From: Prostheceraeus crozeri
Lineage: Eukaryota > Platyhelminthes > Polycladida > Euryleptidae
NCBI GenBank assembly: GCA_907163375.1
Contig: CAJQUW010004447.1
Coordinates: 1 to 64,000 of the forward strand
Reading direction: 5' to 3'
Length of the DNA stretch: 64,000 nucleotides
Shown here: positions 22,742 through 34,163 of the stretch, one piece after another
Position numbering within the stretch: position 1 is the stretch's first letter
Layout: each line of letters starts with the position of its first letter
Position numbers and translations under genes: made by a program
Notes under the pieces: generated by a model
Databases searched by the model: none
Told to the model about the DNA's origin: nothing
The model's input: the letters and a program-made list of their open reading frames with translations, nothing else

Positions 22742-25116
22742 AGATCACGTTGTCTGTTGTATTTGGCTAGGATAGTCATGTTCTTCAGCATAACCATATA
22801 TCCTTTTTCACCGTGTATTTGCAGATGGTCTTTGATTGCACCGTTCGAGACATGTTGCTTGCAGCGATGTTCGAGGGCATTAGTTGTGTAACCAATGTAA
22901 GCGACACCGTTACAAGTGTCATGTGGCACGTGAATTGGTAGACAACATGATGCGGCTCGGATTTTGCTTGCACTGATGGTTTCAGAATTGTCTTAAGACG
23001 TTTCGGTCTGTAGTAAGTTCTTACTTTTACTTGAACACATGGTAGTGTTGGAATAACATTATTCTTGATAATGGCTGTTAATCGTTGCTCTTCAATTTTT
23101 GCCGATGTACTCCATTGACTTTGGTAGTAAAAGTTGATTGTTGCTTCTGCATTTTTAGGATCGATATTGGTGTGCATTCGCTTTAGATAATTTTGTATTG
23201 TTTGATCAATTAAGTTTTGGGGATAGTTGTTATTTACAAGAATTTGCTTGATAACATCAATTTCATTGGAAAATTCTTTCCATGTTGATGATAGTCTGTA
23301 TGCACGGTTTATGTATGATTTGACCACAGCTTTCTTGTATGTTTCGGGGCCAAAGCGGTCATAGTCGAGACAGGAACCATTATTTGTAGGTTTTCTGTAA
23401 ACAGACGTTTTTATTGTATTTGAAATGATATCTCTTCTCAAATTCACATCCAAAAAGGAAAGACAATCGTTCTCCTCTTGTTCATAAGTAAATCTGAGAC
23501 ATGAATTGGCATTGAGCGATGTTATGATGTCATCTATTTTGCAGTCTTTCTTGTGAATGATAATGAAATCATCTACCTATCTTCTATAGAAAAGTACATC
23601 ATCATCAAATGCTGGAAGTACCTTGTTTTCTAAGAAGCTCATATAGAAGTCAGCATACAGAGGTCCGAGCGGGTTACCCATCGAAACACCATCAATTTGT
23701 TTATAGAGTTGGTCTTTCCATTTGAAAGGCGTTCCGGTCCTACATAACAATAGCAATTCACGTAGCACATTTCTTGGTAAAGCAATAGAAGGTTTATGCG
23801 AATGACCAAAAACGCAATCCAAAATGATTTCCGTTGTCTCCTCGACTGGGACGTTAGTGAATAAACTTTCAACATCGAGTGTCTCAAAGTAACCTCGCCA
23901 TTTTCAGGGAGTGCAAGCTCCTTCAGTTGTCCGACAATTTCGAAAGACGATTTGCAAATGTATTTTGATAGTAAATAAACTTTTAGATCGGTAACAAGTG
24001 CTTTCGCTAAATCATGAGTCACTGTTCCACACAGAGATATGATAGGTCGAAGCGGTGGATCTTTAAGATCTTTATGGGTAGACCGTAAATATGACCGGGA
24101 CGATAATAACCAATACATTTGTTCAAGTTGCACAGCTTCGCAGCGAAAGCATGACGTTTCACAATTGAATTTATCTGTTTTTTTATATGTACAGTAGAAT
24201 CTGTGTTGATCTTAACGAATTTAGACGTGTCACTAACAATATTGTCAATCTTCTGTTCGTATTTCTCAGAGTCGAGAATCACAAAGTTATTGCTTTTGTC
24301 GGCTTTCTTGACAATAATTGACGGGTTGTTATTCAAAGATTTGATTGCACGTCTGTCATCATGAGTTAATGGTTTACGCGAGTGATCTTCTGTTTTTGTG
24401 AGACCAAATGCCTTCAGATCCGCTGTCAACTTTTCAAGATTCTCAACAGTTACCGTGCCAGATGCTTTTTCTGATGATATCAATGACATCAGCTTTTCTA
24501 TTTCAATTTATTTCAGTAGAGTATCGTGCTTTGATTTTACACAAAAGCCAGGACTTTTCATAAGCAAGTTATGTTCATCAGCTGTAGGAACATACATTGA
24601 GCAATTGAGATATTCACTTTGATCTTCTTTCGTTAGAATTTTGCCACCATATAGTCTCTCAAGCTTGCTTAATTGTGAAAGTCTTTTCGATTCAATCGAA
24701 CTTTTGTTGATATTGATCATAAAATACACCAATGCCAAGAAGCGTAGAGATGTTATTTTGTACATCAATTCCAACATGGTTTTCCCGAAACATTTCAGAA
24801 CTTCTTTCTTTTCAGACAAATGAAGTTCAATTTGTCTTTTAATCAGATGACGCCGAAATGATACTGTATCCTTTTCATTGTGTGCTGCAGAATCATGTAA
24901 CCTAAAATTTGTAAATTTAGGCAGCAAATTATTTTTGAGACATGTATTGCAGAAAAGCAAATCGCAATCAATTTTAAATAACTTAAGGTAATATTTTTCA
25001 AATGATCGATAAATTGATTTCACTTCGGAACTAGAAAACTTAAAAGCGACTTTAGAAAACCATTTCACTGCAAAAATATTTATACCGGCGCTTCGGATAT
25101 TTACACTATCCATCAT
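22651..25116 (-). pseudogene. Penelope-like RT/GIY-YIG polyprotein, disrupted
   Basis: Copies element RNA into DNA and nicks the target. In order on the minus strand: N-terminal region (25116-24508; LLFCNTCLKNNLLPKFTNF); reverse transcriptase start (24489-24019; SIIVKKADKSNNFVILDSEK, GHIYGLP); palm (LRPIISLCGTVTHDLAKAL, DGVSMGNPLGPLYADFYM); VDD motif; C-terminal thumb-like part (YRLSSTWKEFSNEIDVIKQI); GIY-YIG endonuclease (AYIGYTTNALEHRCKQH; IAEALLIKSLQPQLN). Breaks: stop near 24508, frameshifts near 24070 and 23880, a TAG at 23576-23578 replacing the Tyr of YVDD, and a missing C near 22920. The same stretch in the plus copy at 25919 retains that C. Certainly non-functional. Confidence 0.9.
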
Positions 25117-25391
25117 CAGGGAGTGAAATAATTAGGACATAATACATTTAAGTAGGAAACAAATTTCAAACTACATATTATTAGGTACTTGAAAAATCAA
25201 TGTCCTGAAATGTATACAAAGATAGCGAATGATACACTACCAAAGTTAATAGAAGCATCTACTAAAACTATAAAGAAATCTAAAGAAGAATAAGGATAAA
25301 GTTACAAAACTAAGAGTCGCCTTGTCAAGCCTTGATCTTGCCGATTGAGCTGGGGTTGGAGGCTTTTGATGAGCAAAGCCTCAGCAATTTC
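24937..25391 (-). repeat. Upstream pseudo-LTR of Penelope-like family 1
   Basis: Holds the final codons of a GIY-YIG frame (IAEALLIKSLQPQLNRQ), the hammerhead-like motif at 25060-25130, and the true start of the full reading frame at 25116. Confidence 0.85.
25060..25130 (-). ncRNA. Hammerhead-ribozyme-like motif, family 1, upstream copy
   Basis: Same core and helices as the motif at 22408-22478, located in the upstream pseudo-LTR ahead of the reading frame. Confidence 0.6.
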
Positions 25392-25430
25392 TTTTTTCCT
25401 GTAAACTTTTTTTTGTAAATTATTTTTTTT

Positions 25431-26592
25431 GTAAACAAGTCTGTTTACAGAAAACCTACAAATAATGGTTCCTGTCTCGACCATGACCGCTTTGTCCCCG
25501 AAACATACAGGAAAGCTGTGGTCAAGTCATACATAAACCGTGCATACAGACTATCATCAACATGGAAAGAATTTTCCAATGAAATTGATGTTATCAAGCA
25601 AATTCTTGTAAATAATAACTATCCCCAAAACTTAATTGATCAAACAATACAAAATTATCTAAAGCGAATGCACACCAATATCGATCCTAAAAATGCAGAA
25701 GCAACAATCAACTTTTTACTACCAAAGTCAATGGAGTACATCGGCAAAAATTGAAGAGCAACGATTAACAGCCATTATCAAGAATAATGTTATTCCAACA
25801 CTACCATGTGTTCAAGTAAAAGTAAGAACTTACTACAGACCGAAACGTCTTAAGACAATTCTGAAACCATCAGTGCAAGCAAAATCCGAGCCGCATCATG
25901 TTGTCTACCAATTCACGTGCCCACATGACACTTGTAACGGTGTCGCTTACATTGGTTACACAACTAATGCCCTCGAACATCGCTGCAAGCAACATGTCTC
26001 GAACGGTGCAATCAAAGACCATCTGCAAATACACGGTGAAAAAGGATATATGGTTATGCTGAAGAACATGACTATCCTAGCCAAATACAACAGACAACGT
26101 GATCTTGAAATTGCTGAGGCTTTGCTCATCAAAAGCCTCCAACCCCAGCTCAATCGGCAAGATCAAGGCTTGACAAGGCGACTCTTAGTTTTGTAACTTT
26201 ATCCTTATTCTTCTTTAGATTTCTTTATAGTTTTAGTAGATATACTTCTATTAACTTTGGTAGTGTATCATTCGCTATCTTTGTATACATTTCAGGACAT
26301 TGATTTTTCAAGTACCTAATAGTATGTAGTTTGAAATTTGTTTCCTACTTAAATGTATTATGTCCTAATTATTTCACTCCCTGATGATGGATAGTGTAAA
26401 TATCCGAAGCGCCGGTATAAATATTTTTGCAGTGAAATGGTTTTCTAAAGTCGCTTTTAAGTTTTCTAGTTCCGAAGTGAAATCAATTTATCGATCATTT
26501 GAAAAATATTACCTTAAGTTATTTAAAATTGATTGTGATTTGCTTTTCTGCAATACATGTCTCAAAAATAAATTGCCGCCTAAATTTAAATG
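25431..26592 (+). mobile_element. Truncated inverted copy of Penelope-like family 1
   Basis: Starts within the reverse transcriptase thumb region (near CTGTTTACAGAAAACC) and continues through the GIY-YIG domain, which is intact from 25693 to 26196 (AYIGYTTNALEHRCKQH). It ends with pseudo-LTR sequence and the next ORF start (26384-26593). One extra T near 25712 splits the frame in two. Sequence is almost identical to the minus copy, implying a recent or linked insertion. Confidence 0.9.
26371..26440 (+). ncRNA. Hammerhead-ribozyme-like motif, family 1, inverted copy
   Basis: Plus-strand version: ATTTCACTCC, CTGATGA, GGATA/TATCC helix, GAAGCGCCGGTATA, AGTGAAAT. Identical core to the two minus-strand copies. 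Confidence 0.6.
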
Positions 26593-27021
26593 ATAAGGAA
26601 AAGAAAACAAACTGTGGTTTATTGATGGTTACCACTTCATCAGACGCTCATGAATGAAAAAAATGAACTTATTGGCAGTTTAAGGAAGGTTTGAATTTCA
26701 TTATGAAATATCTCTCTTTTGCCTCCCTTTAATCTGTACGAGCTCTGTCTGACAACTGAAATATAAGCGCAGCTTCAAACTTGATTTCTTGATTGCGGCA
26801 ACACTCTCTGATGTGCTTGCTAACATACAACAGAGATATTTGGATTGTTTATGTGTTGGCGGTGAACGGTCAAGCGGATCCGAAAGAAATCACCAGTCTG
26901 CCCAATATAGAAATCATCACAACCTTTCGATTTCAGAATGTATATAATGTTACTAGAATTGTAATTGAAATAATGCCGAATTTTGAGGTCAATGTAGGTG
27001 CCATTGACTATAAGTTTTATA

Positions 27022-28444
27022 CAGGGTGGCGCACGAGTGTATTAACAGTTAAGCAAAAGACGCTAAGCTTATTCTATTTTGGAAGGCCATAGAAATTTAT
27101 TTTGATAATTATATCTACAAATGGGCAAACTTACATCTTCTAGTGCGTGTGCTCAAATTGCTCACCATTCATATCAATGCATTCTTGACAACGGGATGCA
27201 ACACTTCTGCAAATTTTGGAACACAAGTCTCTGTTGAAGTTGGCAAAAGATTCAGTTATAAATTGTCTAAGGTCGGCGATATTTTTGGGTCCTCTTGAAA
27301 ATACATCATCTTTAATAATTCCCCACACACTAAAATCCATAGGCGTCAGATCTGGTGAACGTGGTGGTTATTCAATGGCTCCACGCCTACCCATTCATCT
27401 GCTGGGGAAGCACTGATCAAGGTATTCACGGGCCGCTTTGGCGAAATGGGGTGGTGCACCATCTTGCATAAAAAATAACCTATCAAAATCGTGTCGGTTC
27501 CTCGTTTGGAACAATGGTTGTTTGCAGACGATTTAGATAATTTTGTCCATTCACTGTACCTTCAAAAAATTCTGGTCCAACAATTCCAGTTGACGATCCC
27601 GGCCCATACTGTAATGCCAGGTTGGTTCAGCTGCGATTCAAGTTTGTTACAAGGATTCTCTGTGTCCCAATAAACGCAGTTATGTCTGTTTACTCCACCA
27701 GATAATTTAAACTGTGCTTCGTCACTCCAAAATATCAAATCCATGAATTCTGGATTGTTATGACATTCATTAACAAACAATTCGCAAAATTGCAAGCGCC
27801 TATCGGTATCGTCTTCTAATGCACCAAATGTGGTCTGTAGGGCTTCATCTCTAGGTCATGTAAAATTCTTTGCAGTGATCTTCGGCTTATTCCCAATTCA
27901 TTACTGCGACGTCTTGTTGATAATTTAGGATTTTCCACAACAGATTGTGTAACTAGATTTTGATTAATATCCGTGTTTACCGTTGCTTGGTGCTTCCGCG
28001 GTAGGTCAGAAATTTGACCACTCTCCTCAAATTTATCTCTTAAGTTATAAATAGCTTGACGTGATGGTGGATCAGATTCGAATGTTGCACCCCATGAATC
28101 AGTAACACGTTGTGCGTTTTCATGTTTCCAGTAACATTTTAAGATAAACTTTCTTTCATCAAACGTCAGTGTGCGCTGCGGCATGATTGAAAAAATGAAC
28201 TGAATGCGTAATTCGTCAAACAGTGAAAGGTAGACGGGTAGGTTACAGCGATCTCTGCTAGCTAAACTGGTCTGTGAGTTTAACTCACATGCGAAGCCTG
28301 GCTTGTAGAAGTGATTCCTGCAACAGATCGATAAAGACATGCAGCTGCCTCTGCATAGCATAGGCTGCTAACTTAGTAAGAAGAATCAATGCATAAGGTA
28401 AAGTGCTGGGTACTCTACTGTTCATACACTCGTGCGCCACCCTG
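27022..28444 (-). mobile_element. Mariner-like transposon, CAGGGTGGCGCACGAGTG ends
   Basis: The perfect inverted termini CAGGGTGGCGCACGAGTG / CACTCGTGCGCCACCCTG are flanked by TA (27020-27021 and 28445-28446). 1423 bp with one broken transposase on the minus strand. Removing it rejoins the Penelope-like family 2 sequence, so it is younger than that element. Confidence 0.93.
27140..28184 (-). pseudogene. Tc1/mariner-superfamily transposase, disrupted
   Basis: Starts at ATG 28184 with TFDERKFILKCYWKHENAQ, a helix-turn-helix N-terminus, then PPSRQAIYNLRDKFEESG and RRSLQRILHDLEMKPYRPH. After a frame change at about 27816, LIFWSDEAQFKLSGGVNRHN carries the first catalytic Asp and TVWAGIV follows. 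The second Asp block (DGAPPHFAKAAREYL) is readable near 27460 in another frame. The third is in SPDLTPMDFSVWGIIKDDVF (27340 region). The tail ends near 27140. At least three frame breaks make it inactive. Similar in motif order to the element at 52716-54338. Confidence 0.85.
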
Positions 28445-29124
28445 TATGTTCACCAGTGATCATAAGTGATCGCAACATTTGCAGTTTTTATCATCGCACT
28501 GACTTATACCATTATTTTGCTTGTTTTGCTTATTTCAATATATTCAGTAAGATTTACTCTGACGAAAAGACGAATTATTTTTCTATCTTTGAATTTATTT
28601 GATAAATTAAGACTGCCAGTCATAGGACTTATTATTTGATTATATACAGCAGGGTTGTTTGGGTCATAAACAGTAGTAAAGGATAAAATCGTTGTTGCCA
28701 TCATTTTCAGTATTCATGTTATTAGCAGATTTGGCTTTTACAATTGCGTCATCTATCAAAGTATGAGGATAGTTTATCTTTATCAATCTTTTTTTAAAAC
28801 GAGCAATCTATGAGATTTCCTGTCTTCATTTGATACGATCGCAGTAATTTTCTTGGCTAAAGTGTATATGTTATATTATTCAAAGTGTGTCTTGGATGAC
28901 TCGAATGATACGGCACATAATTCAAACCGTCCGTTGGTCTGTCAAACTGTCTCAATCTTTGCCTGGTTTTTATAAGCAGTGACATCTAAGAAATTGATAT
29001 AAGCTTATTTCTCTCCAGGGTATATAAAATTTATATACTATTTTGTCGCACGGTCAATATCAATTAGCAAATAATGAAAATCTTCTATGTTACCGAAATC
29101 GTCATTCCATTAGACAAAGGAAGG

Positions 29125-29548
29125 TGACATGCCACGCTCAATTACGCGTAATTCACACGTAATTGCGCGTAATTACACATGACCCTAAACATCAGTGGCT
29201 ATGCGTGACATTGCTGCAACATCTGTCGGCAGTCTTGTTATAAAGACTTTGCGTCTCATGTATCAGAGGCTAAACAATGTGATAGGACCTCAATTTCATG
29301 CTCAGGGAAGACAGACACATGCTTAGCGGTTCATCATCCGTGGGTCAAGCGGCAACGCATGCAACTGTAGACGACGCGCAGACTATAAACGCTCGCCCGC
29401 GCGTATTCATAAACATTCCCCATGTTTTAACATCATCAGATCAAGTGATTTCTGACTCTTAGTGCAACGCGTATGTACGCGCGTAGAAGAATAAAGTTTC
29501 TTTAACCACGGATGTTTGGGGTGCTCCGCAATTACGCGTGGCATGTCA
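29125..29548. mobile_element. MITE with TGACATGCCACGC termini
   Basis: The ends TGACATGCCACGC and GCGTGGCATGTCA are inverted. Next to them are repeats of AATTACGCGTAATT. It lies just downstream of the YLDD motif of Penelope-like family 2, so it interrupts that coding sequence. I could not define a convincing target duplication, so no superfamily is given. Confidence 0.65.
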
Positions 29549-29739
29549 AGTAGTGAATCGTCTAAATATCTTATCCAAGATGAATTAAAAACGTATATCA
29601 AAGAATTATTTCAAACAGTCGTCAACGAATTATATAAAATTGATTCAATATATCTCATATCTACTAATAATTAATATTTACTGTAATTAATAATTACTAA
29701 TATTTACTGTGATATTGATTCAATACATTCCTGATATCT

Positions 29740-30067
29740 TTCGGATCCGCTTGACCATTCACCGTCAACACATAAACAATCCAAATATCTCTGTTGTATG
29801 TTAGCAAGCACATCAGAGTGTGTTGCAAGAAAGATTGCACATCAGAGTGCAATCAAGAAATCAAGTTTGAAGCTGCGCCTATATTTCAGTTGCCAGACAG
29901 AGCTCACAGAGTAGAAAGGGAGGCATTTCAGGGAGACAAGAGAGACATTTCATATTGAAATTCAAACCTTCCTTAAACTGCCTATGAACTCATTATATTT
30001 CATTCATTTGCGTCTGATGAAGTGGTAACCATCAATAAACCACGGAAACCGGTTACACAAAGACGTG
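29740..30067 (+). mobile_element. Inverted 3' fragment of Penelope-like family 2
   Basis: 29742-29990 is the near-identical inverse of 26700-26950 (GATCCGCTTGACC, CCAAATATCTCTGTTGTATG), carrying a decayed GIY-YIG tail. It ends with the hammerhead-like sequence at 30007-30067. Confidence 0.75.
30007..30067 (+). ncRNA. Hammerhead-ribozyme-like motif, family 2
   Basis: CTGATGA (30014-30020) is followed by an AGTGGT/AACCAC hairpin, GGAAACCGGTTA and then GACG, which can pair with the CGTC that overlaps the core start. An extra G before GAAA is a deviation from the canonical core. The minus copy near 26611-26650 keeps CTGATGA and the hairpin but lacks the GAAA segment. Confidence 0.45.
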
Positions 30068-30091
30068 CTTTTGGTTTCATCGCTTGATCAT

Positions 30092-30098
<7 letters not shown>

Positions 30099-30137
<39 letters not shown>
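30099..30137. repeat. (TA)n microsatellite
   Basis: About 19 uninterrupted TA units directly after the family 2 Penelope-like fragment; such tails and slippage tracts are common next to retroelement 3' ends. Confidence 0.9.
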
Positions 30138-30142
<5 letters not shown>

Positions 30143-30242
30143 ACAAATCAAAGCGAATTGATTTTTGATGCACTACATGTTTCAGCATGTGCACATGCCA
30201 TCTTCAGGTGAATTAAAGACTACTTGACATTTATTCACTTAA

Positions 30243-33200
30243 CCCTTTGACGGCGATTGGGCTCTGGTGACCCAAGTTTTTGAATGGTTATATATGTGGA
30301 GTGACGTATATTGATGTAATTTTTCTCACCTTCTTTATACAATATATATCGTAAAATAATACTTTCATGGGATATGGACTGATTGCATATATATTTGTGT
30401 TCTCTTCTTAATGATTTGAATACAGTTAAATTTGAAAAAAAAAAATTCAACACATTTGCCGTCCCCTAGACGAAACCAAGCACAGTGATAAAGCAAATCA
30501 GGGTTGCATGAATTGTTAGACTAGTCATAAATAACATCTGAAAACCGAGTTTCGATTTCTTATTTTTTTTACTCAAGAACTGATGAAATTGCTGTTTGGG
30601 TCTCTGGTGACCCAATCGCCGGTAAGGGTAAAAATTTCAATTTTTTCGTCATTTATCATATTGATGGGAAATCTCTTGTGAATATTACATTTGAAATCCT
30701 CTGAACATTGGTTATCGGTTAGCATTCAAATAGCAGATTATATCGCTTGTGTTCATGTACATGTAGGTTATTTGTAAGAAAATCGCTATGTTGATATGGG
30801 TCTCACGTGAGCTTCATAGACTTCCTGTCTGAGCATGGATATCCATGGTCTAGTGCATGAATGCTGATTCGCTGAAAGATTCTGCGTAGTGGTACGGGAG
30901 TATGCAGAGTATGACGCTTCAATACACGTATTGTGTATGTTTCATGTGAGCCTCACAGACAGATTGTGTGACTGATAGCTGAACGCTGATTCGATAAAAG
31001 TACAAAGAGAGTAGCATCACCAGTTTCGACAACTGTAAAAGTGTAGGAGTAATCGATGATTCTGCCGTCTCTGTGAGTGTTTCTATTTTGCTTCGTTATG
31101 GCCACCAACAGTTCATCACGAAAGCGATATTTCAATATAACTCAAATGAATTCTGATCAAATATACGCGCTACTCGAGTCAGTAAACAGCGACGACGAAG
31201 AAGACATTGAAAACTTGATGAATGATTCCGATACGGAGTTCATATGCCCCGAATCAGAAGAACGAGACATTTCAGCTGAAGAGCCAACTACGTATTTCCC
31301 CCTTATATCAGCAGCAACGATTCATGGTGAAGGTGATGCTAACAAGAAAGAAAAGGCACCTGTAGAAGAACCTGACTGGACTTGGAGAAATAAAGAACTT
31401 CCCATAGATCGAAAATAATGCAATTTAGTTGGAGAGGTTTTATGCAATCTAAGTGTCGACTCGCCACCTTTGGATACTTTCAAGACAGTGACAAATTGGC
31501 AAGTTCTTATTTCTCATATTGTTGAACAGACGAACTTATATGCTCAGCAACGTGGTCGAGCGTTCATGACAAACGCAGAAGAAATGTCAGCTTTTATTGG
31601 TTTGAACTATATTATGTCAATTAATAAATTGCCATCAATTGATGATTTTGGTCAACAGCCACTTACATGGGAAATGATGGTGTGAATTGTGCCATGCCAC
31701 GAGACAGATTCAAACTAATTCTACAGAATTTACATTTTTCTGATAATACGCAGGACGATAATTCGACAAGTGATAAAGCGGCTAAAGTTAGATTCGTAAT
31801 TAATCATTTAAATTGCGCTTTCCAAGCATCGCTTGAGAACTCTGATTCGCAAAGCGTCGACGAACATATGATAAAATTTAAAGGTAAATCGTCTATGAAA
31901 CAGTATATTAAGTCAAAACCCATCAAGTGGGGTTTTAAGATGTGGTTTAGATGCTGCAGCAAAACTGGATACGTGTATCAATTTGATATTTATCTTGGTC
32001 GCAAAACTGCAACGCAAGAATACAACTTAGGCGAAAGTGTGGTTCTACAATTATGTGAGAAACTCAACGGTTCTTACTGTCAAGTTTTTTTCGACAACTT
32101 CTTCACAAGTCCAAGGTTGATCAAGCAATTATTGAAAATGGGATTTATGCTATGGGGACTGCAAGAGTAAACAGAAAGAACATGCCACGCCGTCTAAAAG
32201 TAAGTGAAGTTGCAACTATTTTTTAATGTCTTAGAATTTTAAGTAAATTACCATGATTACTTAAATTTTCAAGCCTATTAATTTTTAAGCTCCTGCAAAC
32301 TGAAGGTTAATGCTCTTAACAATATTATAACCTCAGCAATATGTTGGGGCAAGTTTTAGTCATTCTTCAGATTTAGTAGCGGTGCACGTATATATTTTTT
32401 ATCAGTATACAGAAATTTCCGCATGTAGTCAAGTGGCGCCAGATTTTTCGATATATTTTTGATTTCTCATATTTGTATGTTTATGAACTTCGATCTAATA
32501 TCTATAGATATCAAACATAATTTCGACGATCTATCAAATATAGTAAAAGGAATGGATTTTGAACATTTAAAAATAATGTTCAACTGTGTTACTGTTATAA
32601 CTGAATTGACCTTTTCAGGAGGACAAATGCATGAAGCGAGGCGATATCGATTTCAAATTTTCGAATAAAATTCTTTGTTGCAAATGGATGGATAACAGGT
32701 TCGTTCTGATGTATCGGCTGCTTGACATATTCATAATTCTGATCATAATGTTTCTTATGTATTTATTCATTTTTCATCCGAACTTAAAAATCATTGTAAG
32801 CGTTATAAGAAATTACTTTATCTAATCCGTAAGGAGTGTTCTAGAAGCCTAACTACGAATAGGCTATATTGAGATAAAAGGTACAGGCTTAGGTAAGATT
32901 GTTAGATTGTTTAGAACTCTTTGAAACTACGTTTGTGTCGAAGTATAAATGTATGTAAATTGCATGATAGTTTTATCAACTCTCTGATTTCAGGTCGGTC
33001 GTAGTTCTGGCAAACAATGTCGATGGAGCCGACGAAGTAAGTTCTGTGTATAGGCGACAGAAAGGAACAAGCGGAAAGACTGCAATAAATTGCCCACTGG
33101 TAATCAAGCAATACAATAGTGGAATGGGAGGTGTGGACCTTGCAGACCAATTGAAGACCACTTATCAATTGGACAGAAGATCAAAATACAGGTTCTACGC

Positions 33201-33909
33201 GCATTTTCTTTGATTTGATTGACATCGCTTGTGTCAATTCTCATATAGTTTTCAGGAAATTCACATCAGACAACATTGATCTCAAAAATTTCAAACTTAG
33301 TGTTGCTGAAGGTTTGATTGCTCAATACTCAAGCCGTCAAAGGGCTTCTTCCAAATCAAAGGCAACTAAAAGGAAATTTACATCAATTCCTTCATCTGGT
33401 GAAATAGCACATCTTCCTACGTTTGGTGATAGGAAGCGTTGTGCTCGTTGCGCAAAGGCGAAACAAGACAGAAAAACCTTTGTCTCATGTGTAACGTGCA
33501 GTGTACCTCTTTGTTTGCTTAAGGAACGAAATTGTTTCCAAATGTTTCATAATAATCTGTAAATGAATTATATGCTGAAGTTTATATGCACGGACATGAA
33601 AAACGAACTTTTATCTAACTTTTTTCAATGAATAGTGTTTATTCTAATACCTACTTATCATCATAAACAATATACAGATAGTAATTTAATCATAATAAAG
33701 TACATACAGACTAAATTTAGAATTTCACATATTTCGATTACTTTTACCTTTACCGGCGATTGGGTCACCTGTGACCCATCCCAGATTTCGGACAGTATTG
33801 AAAAATTGAAATATTTAAGTTAAAAATATGTTATCTTAGTCACTTCTCATTCATATCAGAGAAAAAAAATATTAAAATTACTTAGCAATTTCTTATCGCT
33901 GTCAAAGGG
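30243..33909 (+). mobile_element. piggyBac-type element 2, 3667 bp, TTAA duplication
   Basis: Begins CCCTTTGACGGCGATTGGG and ends GCTGTCAAAGGG, bounded by TTAA (30239-30242 and 33910-33913). Motifs of the form GGCGATTGGG-TCTCTGGTGACCCA occur near both ends (30252, 30597 inverted, and about 33756), a probable subterminal binding site. This parallels, with a different sequence, the GGGTCTGGCCAGACCC motif of the first piggyBac element. Confidence 0.92.
31098..33562 (+). pseudogene. piggyBac transposase 2 with two introns, disrupted
   Basis: Start ATG 31098; acidic N-terminus (SVNSDDEEDIENLMNDSDTE). Exon 1 runs to 32199 (RKNMPRRLK), the intron is 32200-32618 (GTAAGTG...TTTTCAG), exon 2 is 32619-32698 (EDKCMKRGDIDFKFSNKI, KWMDN), the second intron is 32699-32993, and exon 3 starts SVVVLANNVDG at 32994. 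Phases agree at both junctions. Catalytic Asp blocks: SVDEHMIKFKGKSSMKQYIK, CQVFFDNFFTSPRL and NSGMGGVDLADQL. The C-terminus has a Cys-rich finger (CARCAKAK...CVTCSVPLC). Damage: TAA at 31416 and frameshifts near 31675, 32140 and 33205. Length and motif order are normal for the family. Confidence 0.85.
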
Positions 33910-34163
33910 TTAAATACAAAATCGAGACATATCGGATGATGATCACTTTTCATACAATTCAACATTTATGGCGTCACGTTGTCTGGTCTCTTGCGTCAAG
34001 TCAAACAATAAAAGCAGTGAAATACAATAAAACTATTTAGGCCTACAGCTATTTAGATTCAGGCATAGAGATATGGAGCTTCCCCGCTCATTCATCAGGT
34101 GGTCAATATTTGAAATATTTCTTCAACAGGATAGATTCTAGAATTCTTGGATAGTACGTGCTA

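Larger units (their letters stand above)
22284..25391 (-). mobile_element. Penelope-like retroelement, family 1, with pseudo-LTRs
   Basis: A minus-strand Penelope-like element bounded by near-identical direct repeats of about 455-458 bp: 24937-25391 (upstream) and 22284-22741 (downstream). Each repeat contains the end of the GIY-YIG frame, an untranslated stretch, a hammerhead-like motif and the start of the next reading frame. That is the pseudo-LTR organisation known for this class. A plus-strand truncated copy abuts it at 25431-26592, head to head. The 25392-25430 junction is a T-rich filler with repeated TGTAAA. Confidence 0.9.
26594..29640 (-). mobile_element. Penelope-like retroelement, family 2, 5'-truncated and interrupted
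   Basis: Minus-strand remnant. From upstream: SSWIRYLDDSLL (about 29600-29555) as the RT YxDD motif; a MITE at 29125-29548; RT C-terminal parts across stops (about 29100-28750); TTILSFTTVYDPNNPAVYNQ (28690); a mariner-like insertion at 27022-28444; then GIY-YIG sequence (DDFYIGQTGDFFRIRL, near 26900) and a terminal hammerhead-like remnant near 26611-26650. An inverted 3' fragment lies at 29740-30067. The join at 29640-29740 is AT-rich. Confidence 0.75.

Noticed and set aside
23570-24489. Telomerase or host reverse transcriptase
   Set aside because: KKADKSNN and the downstream GIY-YIG domain identify a Penelope-like element, and the frame is broken.
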